In this document: piece after piece, positions 37,591 to 49,439 of the stretch | How the letters are laid out: every line of letters begins with the position of its first letter | Numbering within the stretch: the stretch's first letter is position 1 | NCBI GenBank assembly: GCA_029207755.1 | Contig: JARCOQ010000001.1 | Location: 90,259,637 to 90,323,636 of the forward strand | Direction: 5' to 3' | Length of the DNA stretch: 64,000 nt | Source: Chamaea fasciata | Taxonomy: Eukaryota > Chordata > Aves > Passeriformes > Sylviidae | Notes under the pieces: generated by a model | What the model saw: the letters and a program-made list of their open reading frames with translations, nothing else | What the model was told of the DNA's origin: nothing | The model's database searches: none | Position numbers and translations under genes: made by a program

Positions 37591-37698
37591 ATGTGGGCCA
37601 AGAAGCAGATTGTTGCCACAATTCAGTCCTGCTTTCTGCGCTCCTGGCGTCGCAGTCCTGCCTTCCTTGAACTGACATCCCTCTTGCTTGTTGCATGA
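37591..37698 (+). CDS. Weak candidate terminal exon
   Basis: A very good acceptor (CTTTTCTCTTCATGCTTTTCAG) of pyrimidine-rich sequence is followed by an open frame of 35 codons starting MWAKKQIVAT and ending ELTSLLLVA, then a TGA at 37696-37698. It could be the last coding exon of a + strand transcript, or splicing-like sequence with no function. No polyadenylation signal of note lies close downstream and I do not recognise the peptide. Confidence 0.15.
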   Translation: MWAKKQIVATIQSCFLRSWRRSPAFLELTSLLLVA

Positions 37699-38041
37699 GG
37701 CTCCGTTGAAGTGTTTGCTTTTGCTGAGTTCCGCGAGTTGAAGTGGCGCTGGGCTGTCACAGAGGGAGCAGCACAAGGAAGTTGGGAGAAGGGGCTAGGG
37801 GAAGGAGAGGAGTAGGTGGAGGGATGGGAGAAACAGAGCTGGCTGTTTAATTGTAATAGTCTTAACTGCCCTTGCCAGTGGGTCTGTACAAAGCCGGCTG
37901 AAAGGATTTGCCACAGCGATATGGGGAGGAGGCAAAGTCCATGTGTCAGTGCCCTGACCCACCTGCCGTGGTGGTGGCAGAGTCCATCGTCAGACAGTGG
38001 GGCCCTGTTTATTATGTTTTTATGTATTTATTATGTTGTAT

Positions 38042-38065
38042 TATAAATGTTTATTATCTACTTAT
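38042..38065 (+). repeat. 24-bp direct repeat, left copy
   Basis: The 24 bases from TATAAATGTTTATT to ATCTACTTAT occur again exactly at 38747-38770, about 700 bp away. Confidence 0.9.
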
Positions 38066-38089
38066 CTACTCTGTGGGGAGTGTTGCCCC

Positions 38090-38245
38090 ACCATGACAAA
38101 GCGTTGGATCTGGACGGGAATCGACTGCCAAGCCCTTACATTTTGGAGCAGTGCTTGGCACGGTCCTGATTAGCCGTGAAAGCAAAAGCCGCCGGTGCTT
38201 TTCGTTTCAATTTCATGTGCCTCGGGAACATGTGCGCGTCTGCGT
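38090..38245. other. Candidate conserved non-coding element with CpGs
   Basis: A short complex segment unusually rich in CpG for its AT-rich surroundings (AAGCGTTGG, GACGGGAATCGAC, GCCGCCGG, GTGCGCGTCTGCG) and without an open frame. It lies between the two copies of a 24-bp repeat. Retained CpGs in methylated vertebrate DNA can indicate constraint or a small CpG island. Confidence 0.3.
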
Positions 38246-38746
38246 TCTCAGAGCCACTACCTTCAGAAAATAGCACTCCACAGCACTTAAAAATCTGATT
38301 CAGATACTTCTAATGACTTGAAACTTGGGTGCCAAATAGAAGAGGTAGAGCAGGATATTTTTCATCAAGTTCTTGTTAAAAAGAATGTAAAAAACATTAA
38401 TTGATACAAAGTCATAAAGATCTGGGCCTCCAGTTATTCCTAGAGCCCTTAGGGTGAAATTAACTCTCAAGTAGAGGCTCTTTTAAGGCTTTTATAGCAT
38501 GCCAGTCCCATGGGGGGGGTCTGAATACATATGCATTATGGAACAATTTTGCTGTATAATTTTCAAGTTCAGTATCTGCCTGTATCTTTTCAGTGTTTAG
38601 CTGACTTATGATCCTGCAGTACATATATTGATCCCTAATCTTAGACAGATTGAGAGTTCTAATATAAAGCCACATTAATAAATTTGTCAACTGGATAAAA
38701 AACTGACCCACAATAAAGCAATACTTAATGTGGAGTATATATAGTC

Positions 38747-38770
38747 TATAAATGTTTATTATCTACTTAT
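38747..38770 (+). repeat. 24-bp direct repeat, right copy
   Basis: Exact second copy of the repeat at 38042-38065, followed here by TATAGAGG, not CTACTCTG. Confidence 0.9.
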
Positions 38771-41700
38771 TATAGAGGAACCTGAGATTAGTCTGGTAGC
38801 TATATGCGATAAAGTGTAATTATACATATATACACATCAAATTATGTGTATAAATGTGAATATCTATTATTTTTAGCCATTGTTAGGAAAAGTGAGAGGA
38901 GAGAATAGGGTCAGGAATTCCACCAGTTTTTCTTAGTCACACCCTGAATAAAGTATGCTCCCAGTCCAGACTAAAGAAAATATTGCTATGAATTAATATG
39001 ACATTTCTTACTGAAGAATGTAACTTCAGAACAAGAGTAACTGTTTGTGCTTTCTTATAATGCTCCCTGTGATTTGATGCAACTTTTCCTCTGTATGTTT
39101 TCTTTAATTTTTATGTTTTATGTGAAAGCTGAACACACTGAATTTGTTTGTAATTTGGAATTTAAAGCAAGGCTCTTTGTTAAAAGCCCAGAGGAAGTTT
39201 CCATATGACTTATGGGCCATTTGGGCTCAATTGAATTTAATGGGTTTCAGCTGCACCTCCACAATGGCTTTGAAGGAAGTGAAGGGAGATCTATAGGTCT
39301 TAATTGCTCAAGACTGGCTTGTTTCTCTTGAAAAGGCTGTTTGCAAGAAGCAGGTTGGGAGTATTAAAGTATATATCCTCAAAGGGATGAAGGAACTGCC
39401 GTTTGAGGAAGGGGATAGGATGAAAATAGCTTTAAGACTTACTCAGGAGCCGAACTAGGCAATCTGAACTGGTCCATGATAAGTTCTTGTTTGTTTGCTT
39501 AAAAATAATCAAATAATTGGGAGGCACAACTAAGCCAAACTTCCTTTATAGTTCTTTCAAGAAAGGAATGGAGATCTTGGAACTGACAAGATAAATTAGG
39601 CTGAGACCAAAAGAGAAACCCAAACAGATAGTCCCCTTGGCCTCTCTCATGCTGGTTGATAGACGTGAGTGTTTGAGTCAGCAGGTGAACCATGACTTCT
39701 AAGAGCAGTGGTTTGTTTATGCTTCCACTGTACAAAGCTTTTCAGTGGAACAGAGCAAACCTAACTAAGCAAGTTTCCATTTCCATTTCACATTTCCTTC
39801 TGCATGTGCAGCGCCAACTGGCCTTATAGATTGTTGTTACTAAGTTTGTTAGGATTACCCCTGGCTTCGCATTGGGAGGTGTCTGACTCATAAGAATCTC
39901 CTGTGACCCCGTTTTCCAGGCAGGCAGGGGAACATGTGAAATGCAAAGTTAGGAATATAAAGAACTACTGTCTTACTCAAGATAAGCCAAGAGACCGAAT
40001 TACAGGAAGTTAACCTTTGGTGTACTCTGTAATTTTGGCCAGCATCATACAGGCAAGTAGGAAGGGGACATTCTCCTGAGGTATCAGGCAGATGAATGCC
40101 AGATGGTACTGTCATAATACACAAAAAATAGCGAAATACCTACCGGTTGTGTTCAATACAAAAGGAACATTTTTCTTTTTCTGAATCCTGCAGGGCAGAG
40201 CTCAGACAAGCATCTTAATGCAAACATAGCAGAAACTGAAATGTGAAGCTGGAAATCCAGAGAATTCTCCAAAAGCTTTAAGTAGCTTTTTAGGCTTCAT
40301 TCATGTTGGCCCTAATGGATGCTCAAAGGGGAGAATGGTTTATCAAAGACAAGCATTTTAAGTACCTCGTGTTTATGTGGTAGGTAAATGGGCGTTTTTT
40401 ACATTTGAATTGTTTCTGAATATGCAGAGAAAAATATCAGGCTAACATTAGGAGCAGCAGCACAGTGATGCAGCAGTGCCTAGCTGGGGGGAAAAGTGTT
40501 TTCTTTTCCCATGTTAAAATAGGTTCGTTTTAATTTCCATGCAAAATTGTAAGAATAAAAATATGCTGCCCTTTAGGGGAATGGCATTTTGCTAAATACC
40601 ATGCATTGCTACAAACCTTAGATGTGAAGGGCCACATGCAAACATTTACATAGAAGAACTTTATGGATGTGTACCTGGGTCTCAGTCTTGCAGGAAAAAA
40701 TATTTCTGACAGCCTGGCTCTTTCAAGCTATGACATTTATTACCTGCAGATAGAGGCGAAGTAGGTAGGTGTGATGTTGTGACAGAAACTGAATGGTTAG
40801 TTCTGCCTTTAATTTCTTGTCCTTAAATCCTCTTCACCTGGCTTTATATAACCTGTTTTCCTAATATGTGAGTTTGCTATTAGCATTGCACTTACATATG
40901 CCTGCCTCAGTCATTATTGTCCAGCATTCTGGCCTATTCAAGATCAGAGAAGTCTTCCTCTAAGCTACCCAGGAATGTTGCTAAAGTTTGTCTGTTCAAT
41001 TTCTTTGGTGGCTGCATCTTCTTTCATTAACTAGGGTAGCTGGTGTTGAAAACCAAACAGAAGGTAATGACAGACCACAGCAAGCTGTCTGTTGCTGCAG
41101 ATGGAGGATACCTCTAGGATTTGGGTCAGAAAACACTTGGCACGCATCCCTCTGAATTTTTCTTGTCACATGTTGAAGAAGCCTGCTTAGTGGCAGGGGT
41201 GAAGAAGGAAGCAGAAATCTTAAAATGGCTGCAATACGGGGATTTTTTGTTTTATTTTTGTTCAGCATCAGAGCTATTTACAGCATATCTTGCCAATTTA
41301 TTCATACTGTTGCTGTCATGGGTTTTTCCTGATTCTCTGCTTTCAGGACTTCCTCCTGCCCCATGATCCCCTTTAAGTTTGCAGTGGCAAGAAAAACGAT
41401 TTTACTTATGCCCCCTTTTAGAAGTAGACCTTGCAGTGGTACTCCAAGAAGCCATTTGTTTTCTTTAAACAAAACTCAGCTTCGCACAGGCGCTCACACA
41501 CATTCAGATGGTTTCCACTTGAAATTCCTCCCCTAATCCAAGTAGTTTGCAGCCTTGACTGTGGAACTGTGAAGGGGCTCCCCCGACCCCCTGCTCTGCC
41601 GGCATGCGGGGCTCAGACCGGGACAGGCCACTCTCACAAGGTCTGCAGTGCTGGCTAATACATCTCCGAACGCTCCCAGCCCCACCTTTCTCTGCTGCTT

Positions 41701-42970
41701 GTGAGAAGAAGCGGAGTGAAATCTGAGGGAAGCCTTCGCCCTTTGGAGACTCTATCACACACTCCACTGCCTTGGGCAGAGTAAATGTGAGGTTTGCAAG
41801 CCAGCGGTGACAGTTGGTGTATTTAGAGATGGCAGCCGGGCAGATCCGCGTGGCCTGGAGGGGAAGCAGGAGGGAATTGCACCATTAAACTGTCTGTAGC
41901 CTCTTCGTTACTCTGTATTGTTTATAGTTCTTCAGCACAGCCTTTTAAATAAGTTTTCAACAAATGCCTCTTTCTTTTCCCTTTCTAGGGCATGCATAAG
42001 TTATGTAAGATTCCATGGTGGCAGAGCTGTTGGACCTACTCCACTGCTGGAACTATTGCCTTACAGCCTCTTCTGTCCAGGCAGTCTCTTTCCCTAGGAA
42101 AGGTTAGAAACTGCCTATGCTCCAACACCTCCCTTTCCCAAGAAATTGTCCCTTGGTACAACTGAAGCTGCTGTGGCTGGAGGCAGGGGAAGAGGATGCT
42201 GCAGGCATGAGGCTGGCCTGGAAGGAATGACCATAGAGGTGGGAAAATGTCCGTATTTTGTTCCAGGTCCCGGAGATGCTGATATTGTATTCCCTTGACT
42301 CTGTCACATTGCTTTATCTTTATGGGGTCCTGCAAATCCAATTTATCAATCACAATGCAGTATACCAGCAGCTTTTTTTTTTGTTTGACCTGTAGGAATT
42401 TTTTTGCAGATATATATCCTTTGTCTGCATATCCTGCATATCATCTGGAGAAGTACTTGGTGTGTATATACATGTAAACCAGATTTCTTTATTTGTGTTG
42501 CCGTACTGGTTGTGTTACTCATTGTTCCACAGGCTTATATTAGGCTCTATAGAGGTACAAAATCATAACACTTCAGAGAGGCATATTTAAATAGATCATA
42601 TCCATTTATTTTGTTAGGAAGGGAAGGAAGTTTTTTTTCATGTTTTCAATAATGCGTATTATTTTGTGTGGCTCAAAACCATGCAAAAGGAAAAAAACCC
42701 CAACACAATAAACATAACAAACAAAAAGACACAAAGAGTTTTGCCCAAGAAGCTCACAAATTGAATTTAAACTGAGATAGTAAGATAGATTAACAAACAG
42801 AAGAGAGGCAATAGGGTAAGAAAGGACAAGGGTTACAGAAAAAAGATTATTTGCAGTCCATGCAGTATACCCTAAAACACTTCCTTATGCCCTGCTCTAT
42901 CCCTAGATGCTGCAGAGAAATGGCCAAAGATTAGCTCCCAGGGGCAGAGAACTGTCTGTGTGGTGTTTGT
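38771..42970. other. No gene seen
   Basis: Non-coding sequence. A mildly GC-rich patch at about 41570-41680 contains several CpGs but no open frame with splice signals. Confidence 0.5.
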
Positions 42971-42971
42971 T

Positions 42972-43050
42972 TTTATAGTGCCTAGTTCAATGGGACCCTA
43001 ATCCCCATTTGGGATCCCAGAGTCCTGTAGCAATACAAATAACATACACG
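42972..43050 (+). mobile_element. Ancient CR1/L3-type tail
   Basis: TTTTTATAGTGCCTAGTTCA, ATGGGACCCTAATCC, GGGATCCCAGAGTCCTGTAG and CAATACAAATAACATA follow the order of a widespread amniote element tail (GTACAGTGCCTAGCACAATG, GGGTCCTGGTCC, GGGGCTCCTAGGCACTAC, GTAATACAAATAATA). The match is recalled, not computed. Confidence 0.5.
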
Positions 43051-46000
43051 AAGTAGTAGCAATAAGATCCCTTGGCCCAGTGCCTTTCTCAGTGCTGTAT
43101 CCAAACCTAACCTAAGAAAAGAGGAGGATTATACAGCCTGTAGGGATATAGTCATTGCTTTGGGTGTTTGTTACTATATTTGATATTAACACTGCCCTGC
43201 TCCTTCTTTGATACTTAGTGATATCTGAAATGTTTGGCTCTGATTATGTAAAGGTAGGAATCCCAGAAAAGAGGGCCATATATTATCGGAGCATAGTTTG
43301 TAGCCCAGCTCCCAACAAGGAAGAACACAACTGATTTTTTTTTTTATAAGATCACAGTAGTTCTCAAGAATAATTTCCCAGAAATTCCGATACTTCCAAA
43401 GGAGGCATCGGAAAACACTGACCAGATGTTTCGCTACTATCGGCTGAGGTGAAGCCCAGGTTTGAAACTGCTCTTGCCTGGCCTGCTGAATCCTGGTAGG
43501 TCCAGGTGTATTACGGCCCAGCAGAGTTTTCCATGGTCAGGGAGGTCAGTAACCTCAGGGGCTATGAAATGTATGGTCTGCTCCATCAGGGTTAATGTGT
43601 GCAATTGGTTCCAATTCACTGTTCTCTGAAATTAAGAATAACCTGGAAAAGTCAAACTTTGTTTAGAGCTTAGTTTTACACGTGGTCTGAGCCAGCATTC
43701 ATGCCTCAGGCATGCATCTAACAAATTCTGGCTGCACTGTGAGGTGTTAAAATTTAGCTGGAAAAGAGCTTAAAGGCTGCTGCTTCACTGGTTTGGGCCA
43801 TCGTTCTCCACTCCTTTACCTGTTATTCCTTCTTTAAGTCCACCTCCTTCCAGAAACATGAGCTCTCATGCAGCTGGTAATTCTTATATGTCCAAGTGGT
43901 GCAGATTTGGATCAAGAAGACATGGTCAGAATTTGTCTAACTTCCTGTCATTATAGCCAAGCCAGAAATTTAAGGTACAGTAATTAATTGGCAGTGAATA
44001 TAGATTGGAAAAATTCCTTGCTTAAGCAAGATTTGTGGTAATATTGTTATGCTATATTAAAGTGCTCAAGTGCTCTTTAAAGATATATTATATTCTCACG
44101 AGTTTGAGAGACGAGCATCCCCTACCACAGCCAGACCTGACACAAGCAAGTCTTCTCCTTACCCAGAGCTGCTAAATTCTTCCATGAAGAGAAAAACCAG
44201 CCAAAGAGTTGAATCCTAGTCTCTGTTGTTGTTGTTGTTTATTTTTTTTTTTTTTAATACCTTGAAGTATTTGGTGTTGAGTCTTCAGAAAGACTAAATG
44301 AAGCATTATCTGAGAGTAGAAAAACACATTAGGAACCGCACCAGTTCATCAGGGCTGTGCATGCACATCTCCCAGTGCTAAACCAAGCCTATGTATCAAA
44401 AAAGGGTCCCAAATATTTAGGGCAGAAATATTCACTCTACTTGTAAGTGCTCTTTTTCTTCTGGGTTTTCCTCTCAGCTTCCAAAAGCTGCCCCTTAAAT
44501 GCCACTTGTGAATGGAGAAAATTAGGCACTTTCAAATTCTCTCCTGGGGACTGAGGGCTCATATCTCTCCCTCTCACACTGATACTGTAATTTCACACTA
44601 TTTTTTTTGCCAGCAGTTGAGCCTTTCCTCGTTATATATGACAGGCATGTTTCATTTTCATTAGGGCTTTTATACTTTGAGAGGCCTGATGAGCAGGGGA
44701 AGGGAAGTGGCTGGATGGAAGTACTGCCACCTGAAGGGAAGCAGTCACAGGAGGTGGGGGTGCTCTCCCATGTCCCAAATTGTGCCACCAAGTGCCACTC
44801 TGCACTTCTGCCTTTCCTCGGGTGATGCAGGGTTTTGCTGGTACTGAAGCTTCCAGTGAGACCGCAACCCTTACAACTGTTATTACAAAGCAGTAAGAAC
44901 ACACAGAGGGAATAACTGCTCAAACAATCAAACAAAAAACCAGTACACCGTGGTACTTGTTGGATGGAAACTAAGCTAACCTACATAAGGGTCAGGCTCT
45001 CCAATGGCTTACAATTTGCAGCAGCAAGGAGCTAGTACATTGTATCTGTGTAATGTCATGCCCCAGCTGTGGTTAATTGCCCCAAATAACAGAACTTTCT
45101 GGGCTGATCATCATCAAAGAAAAGCTCACACATTATTGGTTTTGTCTTTCACCAGGAGAAGGGCAAGACTTGGAACCCTTTGTAGGAGAGAGGACAGGAA
45201 CGTGCTTGCTGCATTTTGTGACTTGACTTAACATGGCTGAACATTTAACATGTTGAAGAACAGTTTGACAACTACATGGAGGGTAGTTCTTCCATGCCTG
45301 TTGATGGGGTGAGCTCTTGGGCCCTTGTATCATCCCTACTGGGTTGTGCAGTCTGGATCTGGTATCTGGGCACTGCCCTGGGAATTCTACTTTTGTGCGT
45401 TCATTGCTTATGGAACTGGCCATACATAGGAAGAAAACATTAAATTAAAATTTTAATTTAAGAATTAGAAGCTTGTCTGTAAAGATAATATTTTTTTTAT
45501 TAAAAACCAGCCCAGACCTATAAGGTTGTTACATAGCAAAATTCAGCATACACAGCTTAGGTGTTGAATACCCAAAGGATACTTCCCTCTGGATGTCTTA
45601 CCAGTAATAGAACAGCATCACAAATACTAAATGGATTCTCTGAGCACAACAAAAACTGATAGCTGTAAGTAATGTCCTGTAAACTCAGTGTATCTGAAAT
45701 GCAGCCCACACTGTGGCGATGCAATCAAACTTCTTTTATATGAAACCTTCATGTACTCTCCCAATTCTTTTCTTTCTTCATTCCTACCTTCCTGCCCCTT
45801 GGCATTCATTCACACTGACATTATTAGAGTTGTCTCTGAAGCTGGCCCAAGGAGTCCTACATATTATTTACATCACAACAGAGCCTGGGGGCATCAGACA
45901 GGGCTGCGGGTCTGTTGTGCCAGCTGCTATTCAGCCTTTAAGTACTAAGGTAGTCCCTGGCCCTAAGAGATTTCTATCTTAAATTTTAACAGGTCGATCA

Positions 46001-46200
46001 GAGGGAGATGATAGTTTCCCTGATGCTTCAGACTCTAAATTCAAGTTGCTGTGAGTAGCAATCTTTAGGAAACCTTCCTCTTCTCTTGTAGGAGTAAGAG
46101 CACAAAGCTGCCAGATTGAGATACCCTGAGATCATCCCTAGCTGGTGGTGCAGAAATCGCCGCAGTCAACCAGTGGCAGGTAACACACACCAGACAGAAA
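43051..46200. other. No gene seen
   Basis: Non-coding sequence downstream of the minus-strand gene. It contains a (GTT)n plus T14 tract at 44223-44256. The 137-codon minus frame at 44522-44935 has no splice support. Confidence 0.5.
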
Positions 46201-46226
46201 TAAAGTGAACACAGAGAGCTCACAAA

Positions 46227-46232
46227 TTTATT
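46227..46232 (-). terminator. Candidate distal polyadenylation signal
   Basis: On the minus strand AATAAA (context CTCGCAATAAATTTGTGAGC) is followed about 30-45 bases later by a GU-rich stretch, TCTGGTGTGTGTTACC. That is the classic layout of a strong vertebrate poly(A) site. It lies about 1.2 kb downstream of the stop codon of the minus-strand gene. A TATATAAAG at 46615-46607 on the same strand means an LTR origin for this segment cannot be excluded. Confidence 0.45.
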
Positions 46233-46906
46233 GCGAGTCCAGCCTGATGCTCGTACTCAGAGCATGTGTGTATTTCCACCTCAAAAGAAGAGAAAACAAT
46301 GCCTGCAAGTCCCTTAGAATAAATCAGATTTTAAAAATCTTTTCACTGGAAACAAAAACTTCCAAAACTAAACTCAAAAGCCTTTAAACCATTTAAGGCC
46401 ACCTTAGAAAGTCAGTCTGTAAGTATACAAAACACTGGAGACCATCATATGCTAATCTGAGTTTAACAAAACACATAGCATTACCAAGTGTAATTATACA
46501 GTCCAGCTATTAGGAGCTTTACCTCTGGCTGTTCTCCATCCTGCTTTCAAGCTACATCCTTTCCTTTCATCTCATTCTACACCACATGAAACAGGTGAGC
46601 TGTTCCCTTTATATAGCTCAGGGCTCCAGTCACATGGCTCTCAAAGCTTGGTATCTTCATTTAATCAGTTAAAAGAATTGAAATAATCAGAGATCTTTCA
46701 TGAACTTCATGCCAAATTTTAATTCTGTTAAGCATTCAAAGCTTAACAAGTTCAAAAAAAAATCAAGAAAAAATTAATTAATTTTTCCTAGGAATATCTA
46801 CTTTGAAAAACTGCCCTGGAGGGTACATTTGTAGTTTAGAAAATCTTTCACAAATCACCCATATATCACTGCTAGCAAGTTGCACAAAAAGACATCTCCA
46901 ATGCCT

Positions 46907-46912
46907 TTTATT
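46907..46912 (-). terminator. Candidate proximal polyadenylation signal
   Basis: AATAAAAGG on the minus strand is followed within about 30 bases by a U/GU-rich element (GTCTTTTTGTGC). It lies about 515 bases downstream of the stop codon at 47426 and could end a short 3' UTR of the same gene. Confidence 0.45.
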
Positions 46913-47425
46913 GTCAAGGCAACACTGGTTTCTGCATCCCATTTGTTGATGCACAGATAGTAACAGCATCACTTTTTATCTGATCCATTTGAATTTTTAT
47001 CTTGACTTCAACCACTACTGATTTCTTACAGGAGAGTACAAATTGTTTAGGGTTATCTTCACCAATAACAACTTCTGACAGCAAAGAGATGGTGATACTA
47101 GCCCTAAAATGTCTGAATTTGTTACCTGGGATTAGATGACCCTACCAAAGACTTAAACTGGGCAGAGCATTAGTTTTCAGTTTTGGGGTCCTTGAATGTG
47201 TGGGTGAGTGAATTATTTTTAAGGGGTCTGTGAAATATAACTCAGATAAGGCAAACTCATGACAACAGGCATAAATTGGCTTGAAAGGAGCCTGAAGTGC
47301 CCCTTGAAAATGCTGTGGGGATTGCAAACTGGAAAAGATTAGATCTCTGGGGCTATGCTCTCTGCTCTGATTTAGGAGCTCGGGTCCTTGTTATAATCTT
47401 GTGCCATTCTTTCTCCAGTGCAAAA

Positions 47426-47618
47426 TTAACCCCACATTCTTCCATAGGGATCCTCTTTCCACCTAGGCCATCTGAACCCATGAAGTGCAGATATTGCCCC
47501 TTCAGGCATACAGCAGTTCTCTTTTCTCTTTCTACCATATGCTTTTTTTAATAGCATCAGCTGATTTGTTGCTGGTGGATTTCTGTCATGACACATCACA
47601 GGTCCCAGGATTAGGCCT
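47426..47618 (-). CDS. Unrecognised gene, last coding exon
   Basis: The minus strand has an acceptor ending TGCAGTTTCTCAG at 47619, then an open frame of 63 codons to a TAA at 47428-47426. One base completes the split codon left by the exon at 51944-51874 (AG + A = Arg), and every codon to the stop is open. The peptide is basic in its middle (LKKAYGRKRKEN) and tryptophan-rich at the end (FRWPRWKEDPYGRMWG). The intron before it is about 4.3 kb and holds a tRNA gene, a CR1 fragment and an LTR. No domain is recognised. The stop could be bypassed by a GT two bases upstream, but no further exon was found before the candidate poly(A) sites. Confidence 0.65.
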
Positions 47619-47937
47619 CTGAGAAACTGCAACAGTACCTTGTAGATAAGTCAAATATTTCCTAACCTTCCTATATTCCCAGGAAGAAAACCAGGAAGAC
47701 ATCTAATTGAGTTTGTTTTGAGATATGTGTTGGTTTTAGCAGTGAAGGAGTATTAAGATGTCTGTTAGTATGTAAATAAATAAAATGTGTGTGCGAGTTT
47801 GGTTGTTAAGACAAAGAGCTGTATTTTCCAAACAGAGATGTATGCAGTGTTCTTTTTGCTGTGAGTTCATCTGCTCTGTGGAGCCACCCTCCTGACATGG
47901 ACTTCACTGTTGAGTTTGTTTGCTAAACTCCTCTGAA

Positions 47938-48375
47938 GAGCAGCTGGTCCAACCTCTTACTCCAGACAGGGTAGACTTTAAAATTAGGTCACATTACTCA
48001 AGGCTGTGTTAGTCAAACTTTGGAAATTCCACCCTCTGGACAAACTTTGCAGTGGTGAAAATTTTTACTTTCATGGTATTTTTCTCCTCTTTTATCTCAA
48101 CAATATTTCTCTGGTGACAGCTCTTGCCTGTCACCTCTCCCTGTCCACCTCCAAGCAGAGCCTGGCCCTGCCTTCCCCAGACTCTTCCATTTGGGAGTTG
48201 CAGACTGCAGGATGATCTCCTTCATGTGTCTCTTCCCGGGGGCTGAACAGGCCCAGCTCTCCCTGCCTTCCCTCCTCCACCCTGTGCTCCAGCCCCCTCA
48301 CCATCTTGGTGCCCCTCCCCTGGACTCACTCCATGATGTCCATGCCTGCCTTATACCAAGCAGCCAAGGTGGGCT
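47938..48375 (-). mobile_element. CR1 LINE 3' fragment, minus orientation
   Basis: Blocks in order on the + strand are CAGCTGGTCCAACCTCTTAC, CTCAAGGCTGTGTTAGTCA, 'TTGCCTGTCACCTCTCCCTG', CACCTCCAAGCAGAGCCTGG, GGGGCTGAACAGGCCCAGCT, CTGTGCTCCAGCCCCCTCA, CCATCTTGGTGCCCCTCCCC and TGGACTCACTCCATGATGTC. This is the reverse complement of a CR1 3' region of about 440 bp. It lies in the last intron of the minus-strand gene, in the same orientation as the gene. Confidence 0.88.
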
Positions 48376-49340
48376 GTAGCATTCCCAATTCAAGCTCATA
48401 AGCACTGAGTAGGAATAATCACTTCCCCCAACCTGCTGGCTACTTGCTTTCTGCAACAGCCCCGTGTTTGGTGTTGAGTCACAAGGAGGAGGCAGAGGTA
48501 AAGATGGGTTAAGGATGGATATGCTGTAGGGCACTGAGGTAACACTGCTGCTCACACTCCCATCACAAGTAGGATGGCATGGTTTCGGCAAACAGGGTGT
48601 CTGCTCACAGCTTTGTGCCCCACCCTGCTGCTCAGACAGACAAATGCTGGTGAATCACCATAATTCAAAAAGAGTGTAGTTTGCTTTCAATTGCCACAGC
48701 TGTGAGCTGCAGCACTCAGATGATTCACAAAGGGTTCAGCCTTCCAGGCCCAAGGGGCTGGGGAGGCCACTGGTTGCAATGCCAGACATTGCAACCTCAT
48801 TTGTGTTCAAGGGGTCTTACATGCACTGGGGGAGTTGGTGGGATTTGAATTGAAACCACAGTGGTTATTCCTTTCTGTCCTTCTTTTCTGTTCCTCTATT
48901 TCCATTCATTATGGAAGTTGCTGGGGAAGTGTTAACTGTTTCATTTCCTATTTTGTTATTGAATTTGGCTGGAGAACTGTTGTGGAGAATTATGTGGAGG
49001 GGAGGTCTCCCTGTATTCCTGGTTCAACTTAGGAAGTGTAGCAAGGTCATCAAAGAGTGGGCAAATTTCTTTGTCAAGCCGTAGACAGATTTCATATGAG
49101 TCATGAGAAGAACTCCAACCTTAATGCTACCACCACCAACAGTCTCACAAGAGATGTGAACTATTTGGCAAAGAAAACTGGCAGTTCTGTAACCAAATTC
49201 CGGTTTTGCAGGAGAGTTAGCTTTATGCCTTTTTTTGGATACTGTTCTGCTGTTGTGAAAAGCAATACATATGGAGGCCCATTAGAGCCTAAGGCTATTG
49301 TTGATGCAGTCTTGACTCATTCTTGGCAGTCCTTCACCTT

Positions 49341-49430
49341 CCTTTGATAGCTCAGCTGGTAGAGCGGAGGACTGTAGGCTGTCTCTGAAAAGTAATCCTT
49401 AGGTCGCTGGTTCAACTCCGGCTCAAAGGA
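49341..49430 (+). tRNA. tRNA-Tyr (GUA), with intron
   Basis: This is a complete cloverleaf. The acceptor stem CCUUUGA (49341-49347) pairs fully with UCAAAGG (49423-49429), followed by discriminator A (49430). The D-arm is GCUC/GAGC, the anticodon stem GAGGA/UCCUU and the T-stem GCUGG/CCGGC. The anticodon GUA is at 49374-49376. A 17-nt intron (49378-49394) follows G37, the normal place for tRNA-Tyr introns in eukaryotes. Internal promoters are intact: A box TAGCTCAGCTGG and B box GGTTCAACTCC. The T-loop UUCAACU keeps T54, C56, R57 and A58. Compared with the usual vertebrate form, acceptor pair 5-68 is U-A in place of C-G, a compensated change, and the T-loop differs at positions 57 and 59. It lies in an intron of the minus-strand gene, on the opposite strand. 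CCA is not encoded, as expected. Confidence 0.95.
49378..49394 (+). other. tRNA-Tyr intron (17 nt)
   Basis: GCTGTCTCTGAAAAGTA separates G37 from A38 of the tRNA. All eukaryotic nuclear tRNA-Tyr genes are generally expected to carry an intron here, removed by the tRNA splicing endonuclease. Confidence 0.85.
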
Positions 49431-49434
49431 AAGA

Positions 49435-49439
49435 TTTTT
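49435..49439 (+). terminator. RNA polymerase III terminator (T5)
   Basis: Five T begin four bases after the tRNA's discriminator base, a normal distance for a pol III terminator. Confidence 0.85.

Noticed and set aside
41958..41999. Strong acceptor-like sequence followed by a GTAAGA donor (microexon)
   Set aside because: It would give an exon of about 16 bases with no partner exon. Probably chance.
44522..44935. 137-codon minus-strand open frame
   Set aside because: There are no splice signals or recognisable motifs and it overlaps another long frame in a second phase.
46150..46640. Minus-strand LTR-like arrangement (TATATAAAG at 46607-46615 and AATAAA at 46227)
   Set aside because: The spacing is long and no terminal TG/CA pair or target duplication was found. 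A gene 3' end with a poly(A) site is the simpler reading, though not proven.
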